Shown: in pieces, positions 50,245 through 58,492 of the stretch | Layout: each line of letters begins with the position of its first letter | Numbering within the stretch: position 1 is the stretch's first letter | Assembly (NCBI GenBank): GCA_028282595.1 | Contig: JANQHQ010000002.1 | Coordinates: forward strand, 1-64,000 | Length of the DNA stretch: 64,000 bases | Origin: Chlorobium sp. | GTDB taxonomy: Bacteria; Bacteroidota; Chlorobiia; Chlorobiales; Chlorobiaceae | Direction: 5' to 3' | The notes under the pieces: generated by a model | The model's input: the letters and a program-made list of their open reading frames with translations, nothing else | What the model was told of the DNA's origin: nothing | Database searches by the model: none | Program-made: the position numbers and the translations under genes

Positions 50245-52326
50245 ATGGCTATGGGATCAATTCATCAAGATGTTAGGGACCATCATCTGAATACTTATCC
50301 GAATGAGGAAGTTTTCTTACGTCGATTTCTGGATGGATTTGATGTGACATGGGGGCGTCGTCGAAGATTACGTAACACTACACTTTCAGTTTATTTTTTG
50401 AGGCCTGAATCATTCATTAAAGAGACATTTGGCTTCACCCAAGAGGTCCTGCTGATTTACTCGAGTTTTTCAACATTAGAGCCTCGTGCGATCCAAGCTG
50501 CTGAGCAGTTTATTACAGATGACCCTGGAAAAGGGCGCGTTGAAAAGTTGGCCTTTCTCATCGTATCAGAAATGCTCACTGTGGAGGAATGGGTACGCTC
50601 CTACATGGCCTCTAACCATGAGTCGCGTATTATGGTTGCATTTTCTGCTGAGAGACTTCGTGAGGCCAGAGGTGATGCATGGTATGTGCGGAATCGGCTT
50701 TCAGACCAACTATTCTCGAGAGATCTTTTCGATTTCAGGCTTCCTTTGGAAAAAGATACCTATTTTTTTGGAAGGGAGGATTTCGTTATTGACTATCGCG
50801 ATGCAGCAAGACGAGGCGAAAATCGCGGAGTATTTGGGTTGCGAAAAACCGGCAAAACGTCATTTCTATTTAAACTTGAGCGTGCTTTGAAAGACGATCA
50901 CAGTCTTGTTTACTACTACGACTGTAAATCTCCATCTATTCGGCAACTTCGATGGTATGAGCTATTGAGTAGTATAGCGAATGACATTGCAAAAGGTATT
51001 AAAGTTCGTTTCAAGGTGCCTGCCGATACGAGACATTTTGCCGACAAATTTACCGAACTTCTTGGACGTATCCCATCTGAACGTCGTATCTCGTTAATTT
51101 TTGATGAGATTGAGTACATCTCTCCTTTTGCTATCGAAGATAAACACTGGGAAAAGGACTATGTGCCGTTTTGGCAAACAATATGGTCAGCACAGAGTCG
51201 CCAACGAAACCTTTCAGTCATAATTGCCGGAGTAAATCCAAGTGTTGTAGAGATTGACAAGATTGGGGGAATTCAAAATCCACTATTTGGCATTGTGTCC
51301 TACAAGTATCTCCGTGGCCTTGGCGTTGATGAGACTCGCCGGATGTTAAAAGTACTTGGTCGGCGCATGGGTTTAAGATTCTCTGAGGATTCAATCCAGT
51401 ATGTGTATGAACGATATGGCGGCCATCCATTGTTGACTCGTCTTGCCTGTAGTCTACTTCATCAGCGATTGGTCGCAGAAAAACAGGTTCGTCCAGTAGA
51501 TATTAATGCGAACATACTTAGAAATGATGAAACGACTCGAGATGCAGAGCTGACGTTTTATTGCCGTCACGTAGTGTCTGAATTTCGTGACTTTTATTCC
51601 AGTGAATATAAAATGTTCGAGCTTTTGGCGACTGGTCGAGTGCACGATTTTGTTGATTTATCTGGACATCCAGAGTATGTAAGGCATTTGAAGGAGTATG
51701 GCCTTTTAGGTCAAGAGGCGAGTGGGCTCCCTAAGGTGAATATTCCGGTAGTAGGTCGATATGTCGCAATAGAGGAAGCTAAGCGTGCGGGTCGTAAAAG
51801 CCTCACCTATATCGTTCCTAAAGATGAACGTGAAGTGTGGCTGAGTCGTAGAACTAACGCAATCATCACAGATATTGGAGAAGTTCATCGCCTAGCTGAA
51901 CTTAACACAATGCCATCTTTATTTGGCCCTAACTCTTTTCCAGAATCGCATAGATTTGCAAAGTTATCCGTTGTTTTAGATGAGAATGGTTTTGAATCTT
52001 TTATCAATTGTTGTAATAAGTGCTTTGTTGAATCAATCGAAATTTATGGCTCTCATATTCACAAGCCAAAGTATTTTTGGGAAGAAATCTTGTCTACTTA
52101 TCCTGCACTTTGGGATGCTCTTAATCGCATCAAGGTCTATCGCCACAATCGAATGCACATTCAGTTGAAGCCAAATGTAGAGAGAGCATTGTGCAAATAC
52201 TTAAGCCAAGATCTAGAGGGGCGTGAACCGAGGCAAGTCGATGATCTGTGGTTTGTTCTTCAGCAGACGGTTTTAGATGCTTTGTTAGCTGGGCTACAAG
52301 TTGAAATTAGTAAGTTTGGCCGCTGA
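50245..52326 (+). CDS. STAND-like P-loop ATPase with C-terminal HEPN-like domain (putative defence protein)
   Basis: 693 residues from the ATG at 50245 (MAMGSIHQ); no strong ribosome site, and 50251 is an alternative. Domains in order: an unfamiliar alpha/beta N-terminal region (about 20-170, EVLLIYSSFSTLEPRAIQAA); a P-loop ATPase beginning at FFGRED (174) with Walker A GLRKTGKTS (198-206), Walker B LIFDEIEYISP (284-294) and a sensor strand VIIAGV (325-330); a lid and winged-helix part (YGGHPLLTRLACSLL, about 391-405); and a C-terminal helical domain with YRHNRMH, an R-x4-H signature (Arg633, His638) of HEPN ribonucleases. Such layouts occur in abortive-infection proteins. Same strand and composition as the SIR2 gene. 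Confidence 0.75.
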   Translation: MAMGSIHQDVRDHHLNTYPNEEVFLRRFLDGFDVTWGRRRRLRNTTLSVYFLRPESFIKETFGFTQEVLLIYSSFSTLEPRAIQAAEQFITDDPGKGRVEKLAFLIVSEMLTVEEWVRSYMASNHESRIMVAFSAERLREARGDAWYVRNRLSDQLFSRDLFDFRLPLEKDTYFFGREDFVIDYRDAARRGENRGVFGLRKTGKTSFLFKLERALKDDHSLVYYYDCKSPSIRQLRWYELLSSIANDIAKGIKVRFKVPADTRHFADKFTELLGRIPSERRISLIFDEIEYISPFAIEDKHWEKDYVPFWQTIWSAQSRQRNLSVIIAGVNPSVVEIDKIGGIQNPLFGIVSYKYLRGLGVDETRRMLKVLGRRMGLRFSEDSIQYVYERYGGHPLLTRLACSLLHQRLVAEKQVRPVDINANILRNDETTRDAELTFYCRHVVSEFRDFYSSEYKMFELLATGRVHDFVDLSGHPEYVRHLKEYGLLGQEASGLPKVNIPVVGRYVAIEEAKRAGRKSLTYIVPKDEREVWLSRRTNAIITDIGEVHRLAELNTMPSLFGPNSFPESHRFAKLSVVLDENGFESFINCCNKCFVESIEIYGSHIHKPKYFWEEILSTYPALWDALNRIKVYRHNRMHIQLKPNVERALCKYLSQDLEGREPRQVDDLWFVLQQTVLDALLAGLQVEISKFGR

Positions 52327-52347
52327 TTATAGTCAGCTAACCATTTC

Positions 52348-52382
52348 GGAAATAGGAAATAGGAAATAGGAAATAGGAAATA
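52348..52382. repeat. Tandem repeat, 5 x GGAAATA
   Basis: Five uninterrupted copies of the heptamer GGAAATA, ending in GGAAATAGGGGAC. The 13-base GGAAATAGGGGAC recurs at 54030-54042, so the two copies flank a 1.65-kb stretch with the toxin-antitoxin genes. Confidence 0.9.
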
Positions 52383-52388
52383 GGGGAC

Positions 52389-52619
52389 ATCCTGTAGGTG
52401 TGTCGTAGCAAAGCAGTACAAGAGATGAGAGAAGGTTCTTCGCACTTGGCGTGCAGGCGCAAGGTGCAAACCGCCGTGTGTGGCTGTGGTCAAAAGTCGT
52501 GGTTGTGAAAAGTATCGATGAGGTGTCAGGTGTAAGCCAAGGAAAACGAACACAAGTGAGTCGCCGTGAACGTGTCGAAAGTCCTGAATGACATCAAAAT
52601 CGGACAGTTATAGGGGTCC
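52389..52619 (+). mobile_element. Possible group II intron 5' fragment
   Basis: A structured, non-coding tract between the ATPase gene and the vapB region. Strings such as GTGTAAGCCAAGGAAAACGA and GTGTCGAAAGTCCTGAATGA, followed by ACAGTTATAGGGGTCC, look like the domain I sequence of bacterial group II introns as I remember them. No reverse transcriptase gene and no domain V hairpin follow, so if correct it is a truncated remnant. The call rests on recall only. Confidence 0.4.
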
Positions 52620-52792
52620 GGGATGAATCTGGACGCAATGTACCTTTCTTCCAAACAGCTCGGAATCGATACCCTGCGGATGATCGACGGTGTTATTCCC
52701 GATTTGCCCGGCCTGTCGGTTCCTTCCGAAGAAGAGGATGATTCCGAGAGACTAAAGGATTTTTTTACGGAATGCAGTCATTTCTGTGTTTT

Positions 52793-52815
52793 GTGTACAC
52801 GAGAGTCGTGTGCAC
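52793..52815. promoter_or_regulatory. Inverted repeat upstream of orphan vapB
   Basis: GTGTACACGA (52793-52802) and TCGTGTGCAC (52806-52815) form a palindrome with a single G-U. It ends 30 bases before the antitoxin start, the usual place for an autoregulatory operator. An open frame over this stretch (52623-52874) is probably not a real gene. Confidence 0.5.
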
Positions 52816-52845
52816 GAGACGTGCAAAACATTCTGTCATACCGTT

Positions 52846-53067
52846 ATGTTGAAAAATATCACATTGAGCGTTGATGAGAAGCTGATAAGGAGAGCGAGGG
52901 AAAAGGCGCAACGTGAGCATACCACACGGAACGCTTCGTTCAGGGAATGGCTGAAGAGCTACGTAAGTGCTGAAGCGAGGGTGCGCAATTTCGATGATCT
53001 GATGCAGTCGTTGAGCTATGTCAAGACAGGAAAAAAGCTCACCAGGGAGGAGATGAATGAACGGTAG
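52846..53067 (+). CDS. VapB-like antitoxin, orphan
   Basis: 73 residues. LKNITLSVDEKLIRRAREKA is a ribbon-helix-helix or related VapB N-terminus, and the C-terminal part (NFDDLMQSLSYVKTGKKLTR) would bind a PIN toxin. No toxin follows: the next 250 bases are interrupted by stops. An operator-like palindrome sits upstream. It could still cross-act with the vapBC pair 250 bases downstream. Confidence 0.7.
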   Translation: MLKNITLSVDEKLIRRAREKAQREHTTRNASFREWLKSYVSAEARVRNFDDLMQSLSYVKTGKKLTREEMNER

Positions 53068-53249
53068 TCACATCCTGAAAAGCAGACCGAGGCCTTGCAC
53101 TAGATGATCCGGGGGATTGAAAGCATCATCCCCGACTTCACAAATCCCTCCGAAGAAGACGGCGATTCCGTTCAGCCTTCCTGAGTGTCCCTGGCTCGGA
53201 GGGCAAATCTGCTCACCCTTGATTGCACGTTTCAGCAGGATTGCATAGG

Positions 53250-53274
53250 TTTGTGTGTATGGCATACACACAAA
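53250..53274. promoter_or_regulatory. Perfect palindrome, probable vapBC operator
   Basis: TTTGTGTGTAT (53250-53260), spacer GGC, ATACACACAAA (53264-53274): 11-bp perfect arms, 40 bases upstream of the vapB start. The VapBC complex typically represses its own promoter at such sites. Confidence 0.6.
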
Positions 53275-53314
53275 GAACTGTTTGTAATTGGTTAAAACTG
53301 AACCGGGTAACGAG

Positions 53315-53518
53315 ATGAGAACGAATATCGTTATTGACGACAAGCTGCTCAGTGAAGCATTTTCCGTAAGTGACGCGAAAACCAAAAAGGCTCTGGTTGA
53401 GGAAGCATTGGAAGTTTTGATTCGCTTGAAAAAACGGAGAGACCTGACGGAGCTTGCGGGAAATATCGAGTTTTACGAGGATTACGACCACAAAAAAATG
53501 AGGCAAATCAGGGAATGA
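53315..53518 (+). CDS. vapB: Antitoxin VapB
   Basis: 67 residues from the ATG at 53315 with ACGAG upstream. MRTNIVIDDKLLSEAFSVSD and KTKKALVEEALEVLIRLKKR is the short VapB family (DUF2191-like) that neutralises PIN toxins. It overlaps vapC by four bases (ATGA), so translation is coupled. Confidence 0.88.
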   Translation: MRTNIVIDDKLLSEAFSVSDAKTKKALVEEALEVLIRLKKRRDLTELAGNIEFYEDYDHKKMRQIRE

Positions 53519-53913
53519 TTCTTGTCGATACTTCTGTCTGGATTGATGTCCTGAGGGACAGGCAAGGCGATGTTGTCGAATCTTTTCGAAAGAAGACGTA
53601 TGGTGAAATACTTGTCTTGAGCCGTTTTTCACAGTTGGAGCTTCTGCAGGGGGCAAAAAGCGGTGACGAATGGAAGCTGCTTGAGCACTATCTTTCGACG
53701 CAGTTCTATCTTGAAGCGACTGAGAAAACCTGGTCCGATGCCGCTCGAATTTTTTTTGAACTGAGAAGAAAAGGGATAACGGTACGAAGTTCTATAGACT
53801 GCTGCATAGCGCAGGTTGCCTTGGAACACGATGTTTTTCTTCTTCACAAAGATGCGGATTTTGACAGGATTGCCTCAATCCGCCCACTCCGTTCCGAATG
53901 GTTTACAGAGTGA
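53515..53913 (+). CDS. vapC: Ribonuclease toxin VapC (PIN domain)
   Basis: 132 residues. Acidic PIN residues are visible in MILVDTSVWIDVLR (Asp5), the central Glu in SRFSQLELLQGAK, RSSIDCCIAQVA (Asp) and LLHKDADFDRIA (Asp). It cleaves RNA, commonly tRNA, when freed from VapB. Complete in length, so the pair is presumably active. Confidence 0.9.
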   Translation: MILVDTSVWIDVLRDRQGDVVESFRKKTYGEILVLSRFSQLELLQGAKSGDEWKLLEHYLSTQFYLEATEKTWSDAARIFFELRRKGITVRSSIDCCIAQVALEHDVFLLHKDADFDRIASIRPLRSEWFTE

Positions 53914-54150
53914 GTCAATACTCATTCCTCACAATTATCGTCCGATCTATGCCTTGTGGTAGACCGGCACTCTTCTGCATGTGACATCGATCGGCCTGGC
54001 AAGTCGAACACCGTGAGCTCGGACCGGAAGGAAATAGGGGACGTTGTTCTGTATCCTAAATAAGTGAATTGAAATTCACATGTTCACTTGAAAACGAGTA
54101 GCAACGACCAACCTTTACAGAAGTCCATCCCTTCCACGAACGGTTCAGCT

Positions 54151-54328
54151 CGATCCCTTCAAAACCGGTTTTCAATACCGGGCCGGAACTCATGATATCC
54201 CGCGGTCGATAGAAGCCATATGCCCTTCGGGTTTCGTGGCCTGGTCATTGCCGCCCACGGTCGACCGGCAAACCCGTTCAACCACTTTTTTACGGTCTCA
54301 AAAGGCGCCTCGGCATCCTCCGGGGGTA
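54151..54328 (-). pseudogene. Decayed 3' end of an alpha/beta hydrolase paralogue
   Basis: This stretch matches 58473-58655, the last part of the hydrolase gene and its downstream flank, in the same orientation. Shared landmarks include CCGGTTTTCAATA, CCGCGGTCGAT and GCCATATGC, and GCCTCAAAAGGC versus GTCTCAAAAGGC. On the minus strand it decodes as PEGHMASIDRGIS, against PEEHMASIDRGIAWMLS in the intact gene, but with frame changes upstream and no 5' half. The region 53914-54150 holds no gene; a small hairpin AAGTGAA/TTCACTT lies at 54062-54089. Confidence 0.75.
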
Positions 54329-54354
54329 AATTTGGCAAATTATGGCTAAATTAT

Positions 54355-54367
54355 AATTAGTCTAATT
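54355..54367. promoter_or_regulatory. Palindrome upstream of the first AraC gene
   Basis: AATTAG-T-CTAATT, perfect, in an A+T-rich patch (54328-54370) within an otherwise G+C-rich gap, with TATAAT at 54352. On the minus strand it includes ACTAATTATA, which recurs on the plus strand at 61458-61467 in the promoter region of the second AraC gene. Confidence 0.4.
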
Positions 54368-54590
54368 TTCACGACCGGACGGGTAAGGACGTGGCGAAGA
54401 ATCAATGCGGAAAAACTCTTCGGCGATTTCTCCTGCATCGATAAGTTCCGGCCGGGCCTTGTACCGGGAATAAAGGCATCTCTATGTATTGTTGTTATGA
54501 GTCCCGACGTGTCCAACGAGCATTTGAAGCGCGGAATAAATAGAGGTGCCCTGAAAAACTTGCTGCCCGCTGAATTTTACGGAAAGTCAG

Positions 54591-55577
54591 ATGCCCATCA
54601 ACAAGCAACTCATCAAGGGGCTTAATATAATTACCGATCGCACTGCTCTGGAGGAATACGCCAACAGCTCATTAGTGCAGCACTTCATGGAGCCCATGAG
54701 CAATGTCGTCGTTCGAACGGAACATTTCCGCCCCCAGGTATCAATCGAAGCTCCTTTCCGGAAAAACCCCCAACCTTGCCTCGAATTCACATACACCCTG
54801 TCCGGCGATACCACTCTCTCCATAAGGAACGGACCGGGGGACTGGAGCAAATACCGTATTTCCCAGGTGGTTCGGTTCCTTGGGTTAAACACGGAATTAA
54901 GCGGAATCGCCACGGTCAATTCCCTGATTCCTGTCAAGATGTTTCATCTGTATATAACCCCGCAGAAACTGGCTCATCTATTGGGCTCGGGTAGCGGTCA
55001 TCTGGTCCGGACCATTGTTGACAAAGCGAGAGTCAACAGCAAGAATCCTCTGAATATAACGACTGTCGGCCCGATAATCACCTCGATCATTCATCAGATA
55101 TTTAACTGCAACGGTGCATCGCCGGCGGACTCACTGTTCCTCAGGGGCAAAATTCTCGAATTGCTTTCTTACGAGGTCGAAATCTTGTGCGGTTCGCAAC
55201 GCAAGCAAACAATCCTGCAACCGGACGATGTGGTTATGCTGCAGGCGGCAAGGGCGATCATTATGGAGCGGATGTCCACTCCTCCCTCCATTGCCGAACT
55301 GGCGCGAAAGGTGGGGCTCAATGAAAAAAAAATCAAACAGGGATTCAAAGAGCTTTACGGAACAACGGTATACGGTTTTCTTCGTGAATATCGTATGCAG
55401 CAGGCGAAGCTCTTGTTCGAACGGGATCATAAAAGCGTTACCGATGTTGCTTGCGCCGTAGGATACTCCAATGTTTCCCATTTCGGTGCCATCTTCAAAC
55501 ATCACCACGGGGTAAGGCCCGGAGAATACCTGAGATCCCTGAAAGAGTACAGGATGGCGCACCATCTGTGCCTGTAA
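54591..55577 (+). CDS. AraC-family transcriptional regulator (PchR-like)
   Basis: 328 residues. The N-terminal ligand domain carries CLEFTYTLSGDTTLSIRNG. The C-terminal AraC domain has two helix-turn-helix units: SIAELARKVGLNEKKIKQGF and VTDVACAVGYSNVSHFGAIF, followed by PGEYLRSLKEYR. AraC regulators beside TonB receptor genes typically sense an iron-siderophore or similar ligand and activate uptake; PchR is the model. It lies 186 bases upstream of the receptor gene. Its paralogue is at 61566. Confidence 0.9.
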   Translation: MPINKQLIKGLNIITDRTALEEYANSSLVQHFMEPMSNVVVRTEHFRPQVSIEAPFRKNPQPCLEFTYTLSGDTTLSIRNGPGDWSKYRISQVVRFLGLNTELSGIATVNSLIPVKMFHLYITPQKLAHLLGSGSGHLVRTIVDKARVNSKNPLNITTVGPIITSIIHQIFNCNGASPADSLFLRGKILELLSYEVEILCGSQRKQTILQPDDVVMLQAARAIIMERMSTPPSIAELARKVGLNEKKIKQGFKELYGTTVYGFLREYRMQQAKLLFERDHKSVTDVACAVGYSNVSHFGAIFKHHHGVRPGEYLRSLKEYRMAHHLCL

Positions 55578-55763
55578 GTATCCCCCCCTCCCCCGCACGT
55601 CTTATCCGCAAAAGGCCCTCGATTGGCAGTAATAGTTCCTCGGGAGGTATTCCCCCTCAGTGAATACTGTTAGATTTTCCACGTTAATTGGATTGTGTCT
55701 AACCTGACAATTTTGTTTTCCATGAGATTTTCAGGTGAATCATTTCATTTTCAGGAGGACGTC

Positions 55764-57833
55764 ATGAAAGGTCATATGCACTACCTCTATAAGGCACTAT
55801 CGGTGCTGATTTTTTTCGGGGTAACGACTGCGGCAATCGCCGAAGAACCGGCAAGTGGTATGTATCAGCTCGATACTATTATTGTTACTGCCTATAAAAG
55901 CGAGGAAGACAAGCAGGATATACCGGCAAGTATCTCGGTGGTCGACGGTACGACCATGCAGGATTTCGGTGTGGACGAACTGGAAACCCTGACCGGTTTT
56001 ATTCCCAACGTCAGTATCGACAAAATCCAGAGTCATGCGGGACAGATTGTTTTCCGGGGAATCGGCGGAATGACCAACATGAACAGGATATTTAACGTCA
56101 ATGTCGACGGTGTCACCATCCCGTACTCGGCTATCGATACATTCCTCGACGTCGAGCGGGTGGAAATTCTGCGGGGAGGTCAGAGCTCGTTATATGGCCG
56201 CAACACCCACGCCGGGGTGGTCAATGTGATTACCAACAAGCCGACTCCGGAACTCACCTTCGACGCCGGCATCGACTACGAAACGCATAACACGTGGAAA
56301 ATGAAGACCGCCTTCGGCGGGCCGGCGGGCGACAAACATGCCTATCGGGTGGCGTTCGGCTATAACAGTACCGACGGGTATATGGAAAACGACTTTCTCG
56401 GAACGGACGACGGCGCCAGACACGAGCAGATCTCCGGTCGCGTCATGTACGACTACAGGCCATCGGATGACACCCTGATTCGTTTAGCGCTGATTGCTGA
56501 CCGTTATGATGGCGGGTTCGACGAGTATTTCCTGCTGGAGCAGGGGCTTGGAACCTCGACCATGAACAATGAAGAAGGGGAAGCAAAAGGCCATCTGATA
56601 TCTCCGACACTGACCTGGAAAACGAAGGTAAGCGGTCTCGACCTGACGTCGATAACGAACTTCAGCAGCTCGAACTCCCAGACCGTTTTCGATCAGGATT
56701 TTACGATGATGGATATGATGCTGTTTAAATATGACGAGGATTTCAATACGTTTACACAGGAATTTCGTCTGGCCGACGAAGCGTCCGGATCGTTCAAATG
56801 GCTTGCCGGAGCGTTTTTTATGCTGGAAAAGCTTGAATCGTTGACCGAGATCGGTTTCGGCGACGATGCGGGTATGATGGAAATGATGCCGGGTATGAAT
56901 ATGACCGGTGACGGTGCCATCGACAGCCAGGGGCTTGCGCTGTTCGGCCAGGCGGCCTATACCTTCTGGAATGACTTCGAGCTGCGCATGCGTCTTCGTC
57001 TCGACTACGAGCATCGGGAGCTGACCTGGCAGGGGAAAATGGATGTGGGCGGTTTCCCCGTTGCTCCGACCCAGAACTATTCCCGTGACGACGGCTGGCT
57101 GGGGGTGATGCCGGCCATAAGTATTTCCTATGCTCCGGCCGAGGACCAGAAGATTTACGCTTCCATCGATCGGGGGTACAAGGTCGGCGATTACGCCTCC
57201 AACCAGGTGGATATAAGCGCGGTGATGGAGCCTGTCGATCCCGAGTACACGATGACCTACGAGATCGGTTATAACGCGTTGCTGGCCGACAGACGGCTCG
57301 AATTCCGCTGTGCAGCCTTCTATATAGACTGGACCGATATGCATGTCAGTGTGGTGCAAAACAATGTCGCCCTGATGCAGAATGCCGCCGAAGCGCACAC
57401 GTACGGAGCCGAGTTCGAGGCGCGCTGGCGGCCGACGAGAGGTTTGGAGTTCTTTACCGGCCTCGGCCTGCTCGAGGGCGAGTTCGACCGCTATGACAAC
57501 CATCCCGATGGTGTGGACCTGTCCGGCAATTCATTGCCCAATGCCCATGAGTACAATTTCTCGGCCGGAGCCATTTATCGCCATCCCCAGGGCTTTTTCA
57601 CATCCGTTTCAGCCAACTTCCTCGGCCCGAAATATATGGATGAGCTCAATGAGGTCGAGCAGGACAGCTATACGCTGGTCAATGCGAAAGTAGGGTATAT
57701 AGCCGATAACTGGTCATGTTATGTTTATGGCCGCAATATACTCGATGAAGAATATCTGACTCACACCTTTACCAGTGCAGGGCGGATCGGTGAGACCGCG
57801 GTGGTCGGTGCCCAGCTTAGTTATCGCTTGTAA
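55764..57833 (+). CDS. TonB-dependent outer-membrane receptor
   Basis: 689 residues from the ATG at 55764, behind CAGGAGG. Signal peptide (LIFFGVTTAAIAEEP), TonB-box-like segment LDTIIVTAYKSEEDK, plug domain (QIVFRGIGGMTNMNRIFNVN, VERVEILRGGQSSLYGRNTH) and a C-terminal beta-barrel ending VGAQLSYRL. It imports a ligand such as a siderophore using TonB energy; ligand unknown. An inverted TTAGA/TCTAA pair lies in its leader (55670-55701). It is followed three bases later by a methyltransferase. Confidence 0.92.
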   Translation: MKGHMHYLYKALSVLIFFGVTTAAIAEEPASGMYQLDTIIVTAYKSEEDKQDIPASISVVDGTTMQDFGVDELETLTGFIPNVSIDKIQSHAGQIVFRGIGGMTNMNRIFNVNVDGVTIPYSAIDTFLDVERVEILRGGQSSLYGRNTHAGVVNVITNKPTPELTFDAGIDYETHNTWKMKTAFGGPAGDKHAYRVAFGYNSTDGYMENDFLGTDDGARHEQISGRVMYDYRPSDDTLIRLALIADRYDGGFDEYFLLEQGLGTSTMNNEEGEAKGHLISPTLTWKTKVSGLDLTSITNFSSSNSQTVFDQDFTMMDMMLFKYDEDFNTFTQEFRLADEASGSFKWLAGAFFMLEKLESLTEIGFGDDAGMMEMMPGMNMTGDGAIDSQGLALFGQAAYTFWNDFELRMRLRLDYEHRELTWQGKMDVGGFPVAPTQNYSRDDGWLGVMPAISISYAPAEDQKIYASIDRGYKVGDYASNQVDISAVMEPVDPEYTMTYEIGYNALLADRRLEFRCAAFYIDWTDMHVSVVQNNVALMQNAAEAHTYGAEFEARWRPTRGLEFFTGLGLLEGEFDRYDNHPDGVDLSGNSLPNAHEYNFSAGAIYRHPQGFFTSVSANFLGPKYMDELNEVEQDSYTLVNAKVGYIADNWSCYVYGRNILDEEYLTHTFTSAGRIGETAVVGAQLSYRL

Positions 57834-57836
57834 CAT

Positions 57837-58451
57837 ATGAAAACAATGCTGGAAAAATTCAGGGACATAACGGCCCGCAAGCCTTCGGGATGGCTGGGGA
57901 AGCGTTTGTACGAGGACCCCAAGGCGCATCGGGAGTCGTTTCGATTAATATTGGAAAAGCTCGATCTCAAAAGCGACGATTCCTATCTCGAGGTTGCTTG
58001 CGGTGGCGGGGTGCTGCTCGAAATGGCGTTAAAAATAGTGAGCCGGGCAGCGGCAATTGATCATAGCGCCGATATGGTGGAATTGACCATGGAGAGAAAC
58101 AAGGCTGCGGTGAAGAGCGGTGTCGCCGAGGTCGTGGAAGGTAATGCAGAGTCGCTTCCCTGGCCGGACGAGAGCTTTTCCTGCGCTGCATGCGCCAACG
58201 CCTTCTTCTTCATTGAACACCCTGAACTGGTTTTGAGCGAGATATCCCGGGTGCTCGAGCCAAAAGGCCGCCTGGTGTTCACCACCTGCTCCGGCGAATC
58301 GTCTCTAATCGCTATACTGTTCAAACGGCCTTACAATCTGAAGACATACCCGGATGAGCAGATGCAACGCATGCTCTATTCTGCAGGCTTCAGTGTGGCG
58401 GAAGTTAACACGGTATCGGGTATTCAGGTGTGGGTGGCGCAGAAAGCGTAG
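57837..58451 (+). CDS. SAM-dependent methyltransferase (class I)
   Basis: 204 residues. Motif I DDSYLEVACGGGVLLEMAL, then AAAIDHSADMVELTMERN (acidic residue of motif II), VEGNAESLPWPDESFSCAAC and the post-core EISRVLEPKGRLVFTTCSG place it in the Methyltransf_11 type. Three bases separate it from the TonB receptor gene, so it is co-transcribed and presumably modifies the imported compound or a biosynthetic partner; the substrate is unknown. Confidence 0.88.
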   Translation: MKTMLEKFRDITARKPSGWLGKRLYEDPKAHRESFRLILEKLDLKSDDSYLEVACGGGVLLEMALKIVSRAAAIDHSADMVELTMERNKAAVKSGVAEVVEGNAESLPWPDESFSCAACANAFFFIEHPELVLSEISRVLEPKGRLVFTTCSGESSLIAILFKRPYNLKTYPDEQMQRMLYSAGFSVAEVNTVSGIQVWVAQKA

Positions 58452-58492
58452 CTTGTGAGCGCACGGTATAGTTATCCTTCGAAATCCGGTTT

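Noticed and set aside
52348..52382. CRISPR array
   Set aside because: The repeats are 7-base units with no spacers and no cas genes nearby; it is a simple tandem repeat.
52623..52874. 83-codon open frame before the orphan vapB
   Set aside because: It runs through the inverted repeat and over the antitoxin start. Only its first half looks protein-like, so I treat it as a fragment at most.
53068..53249. A toxin partner for the orphan VapB
   Set aside because: Every frame after the antitoxin stop is interrupted within a few codons and none shows PIN motifs.
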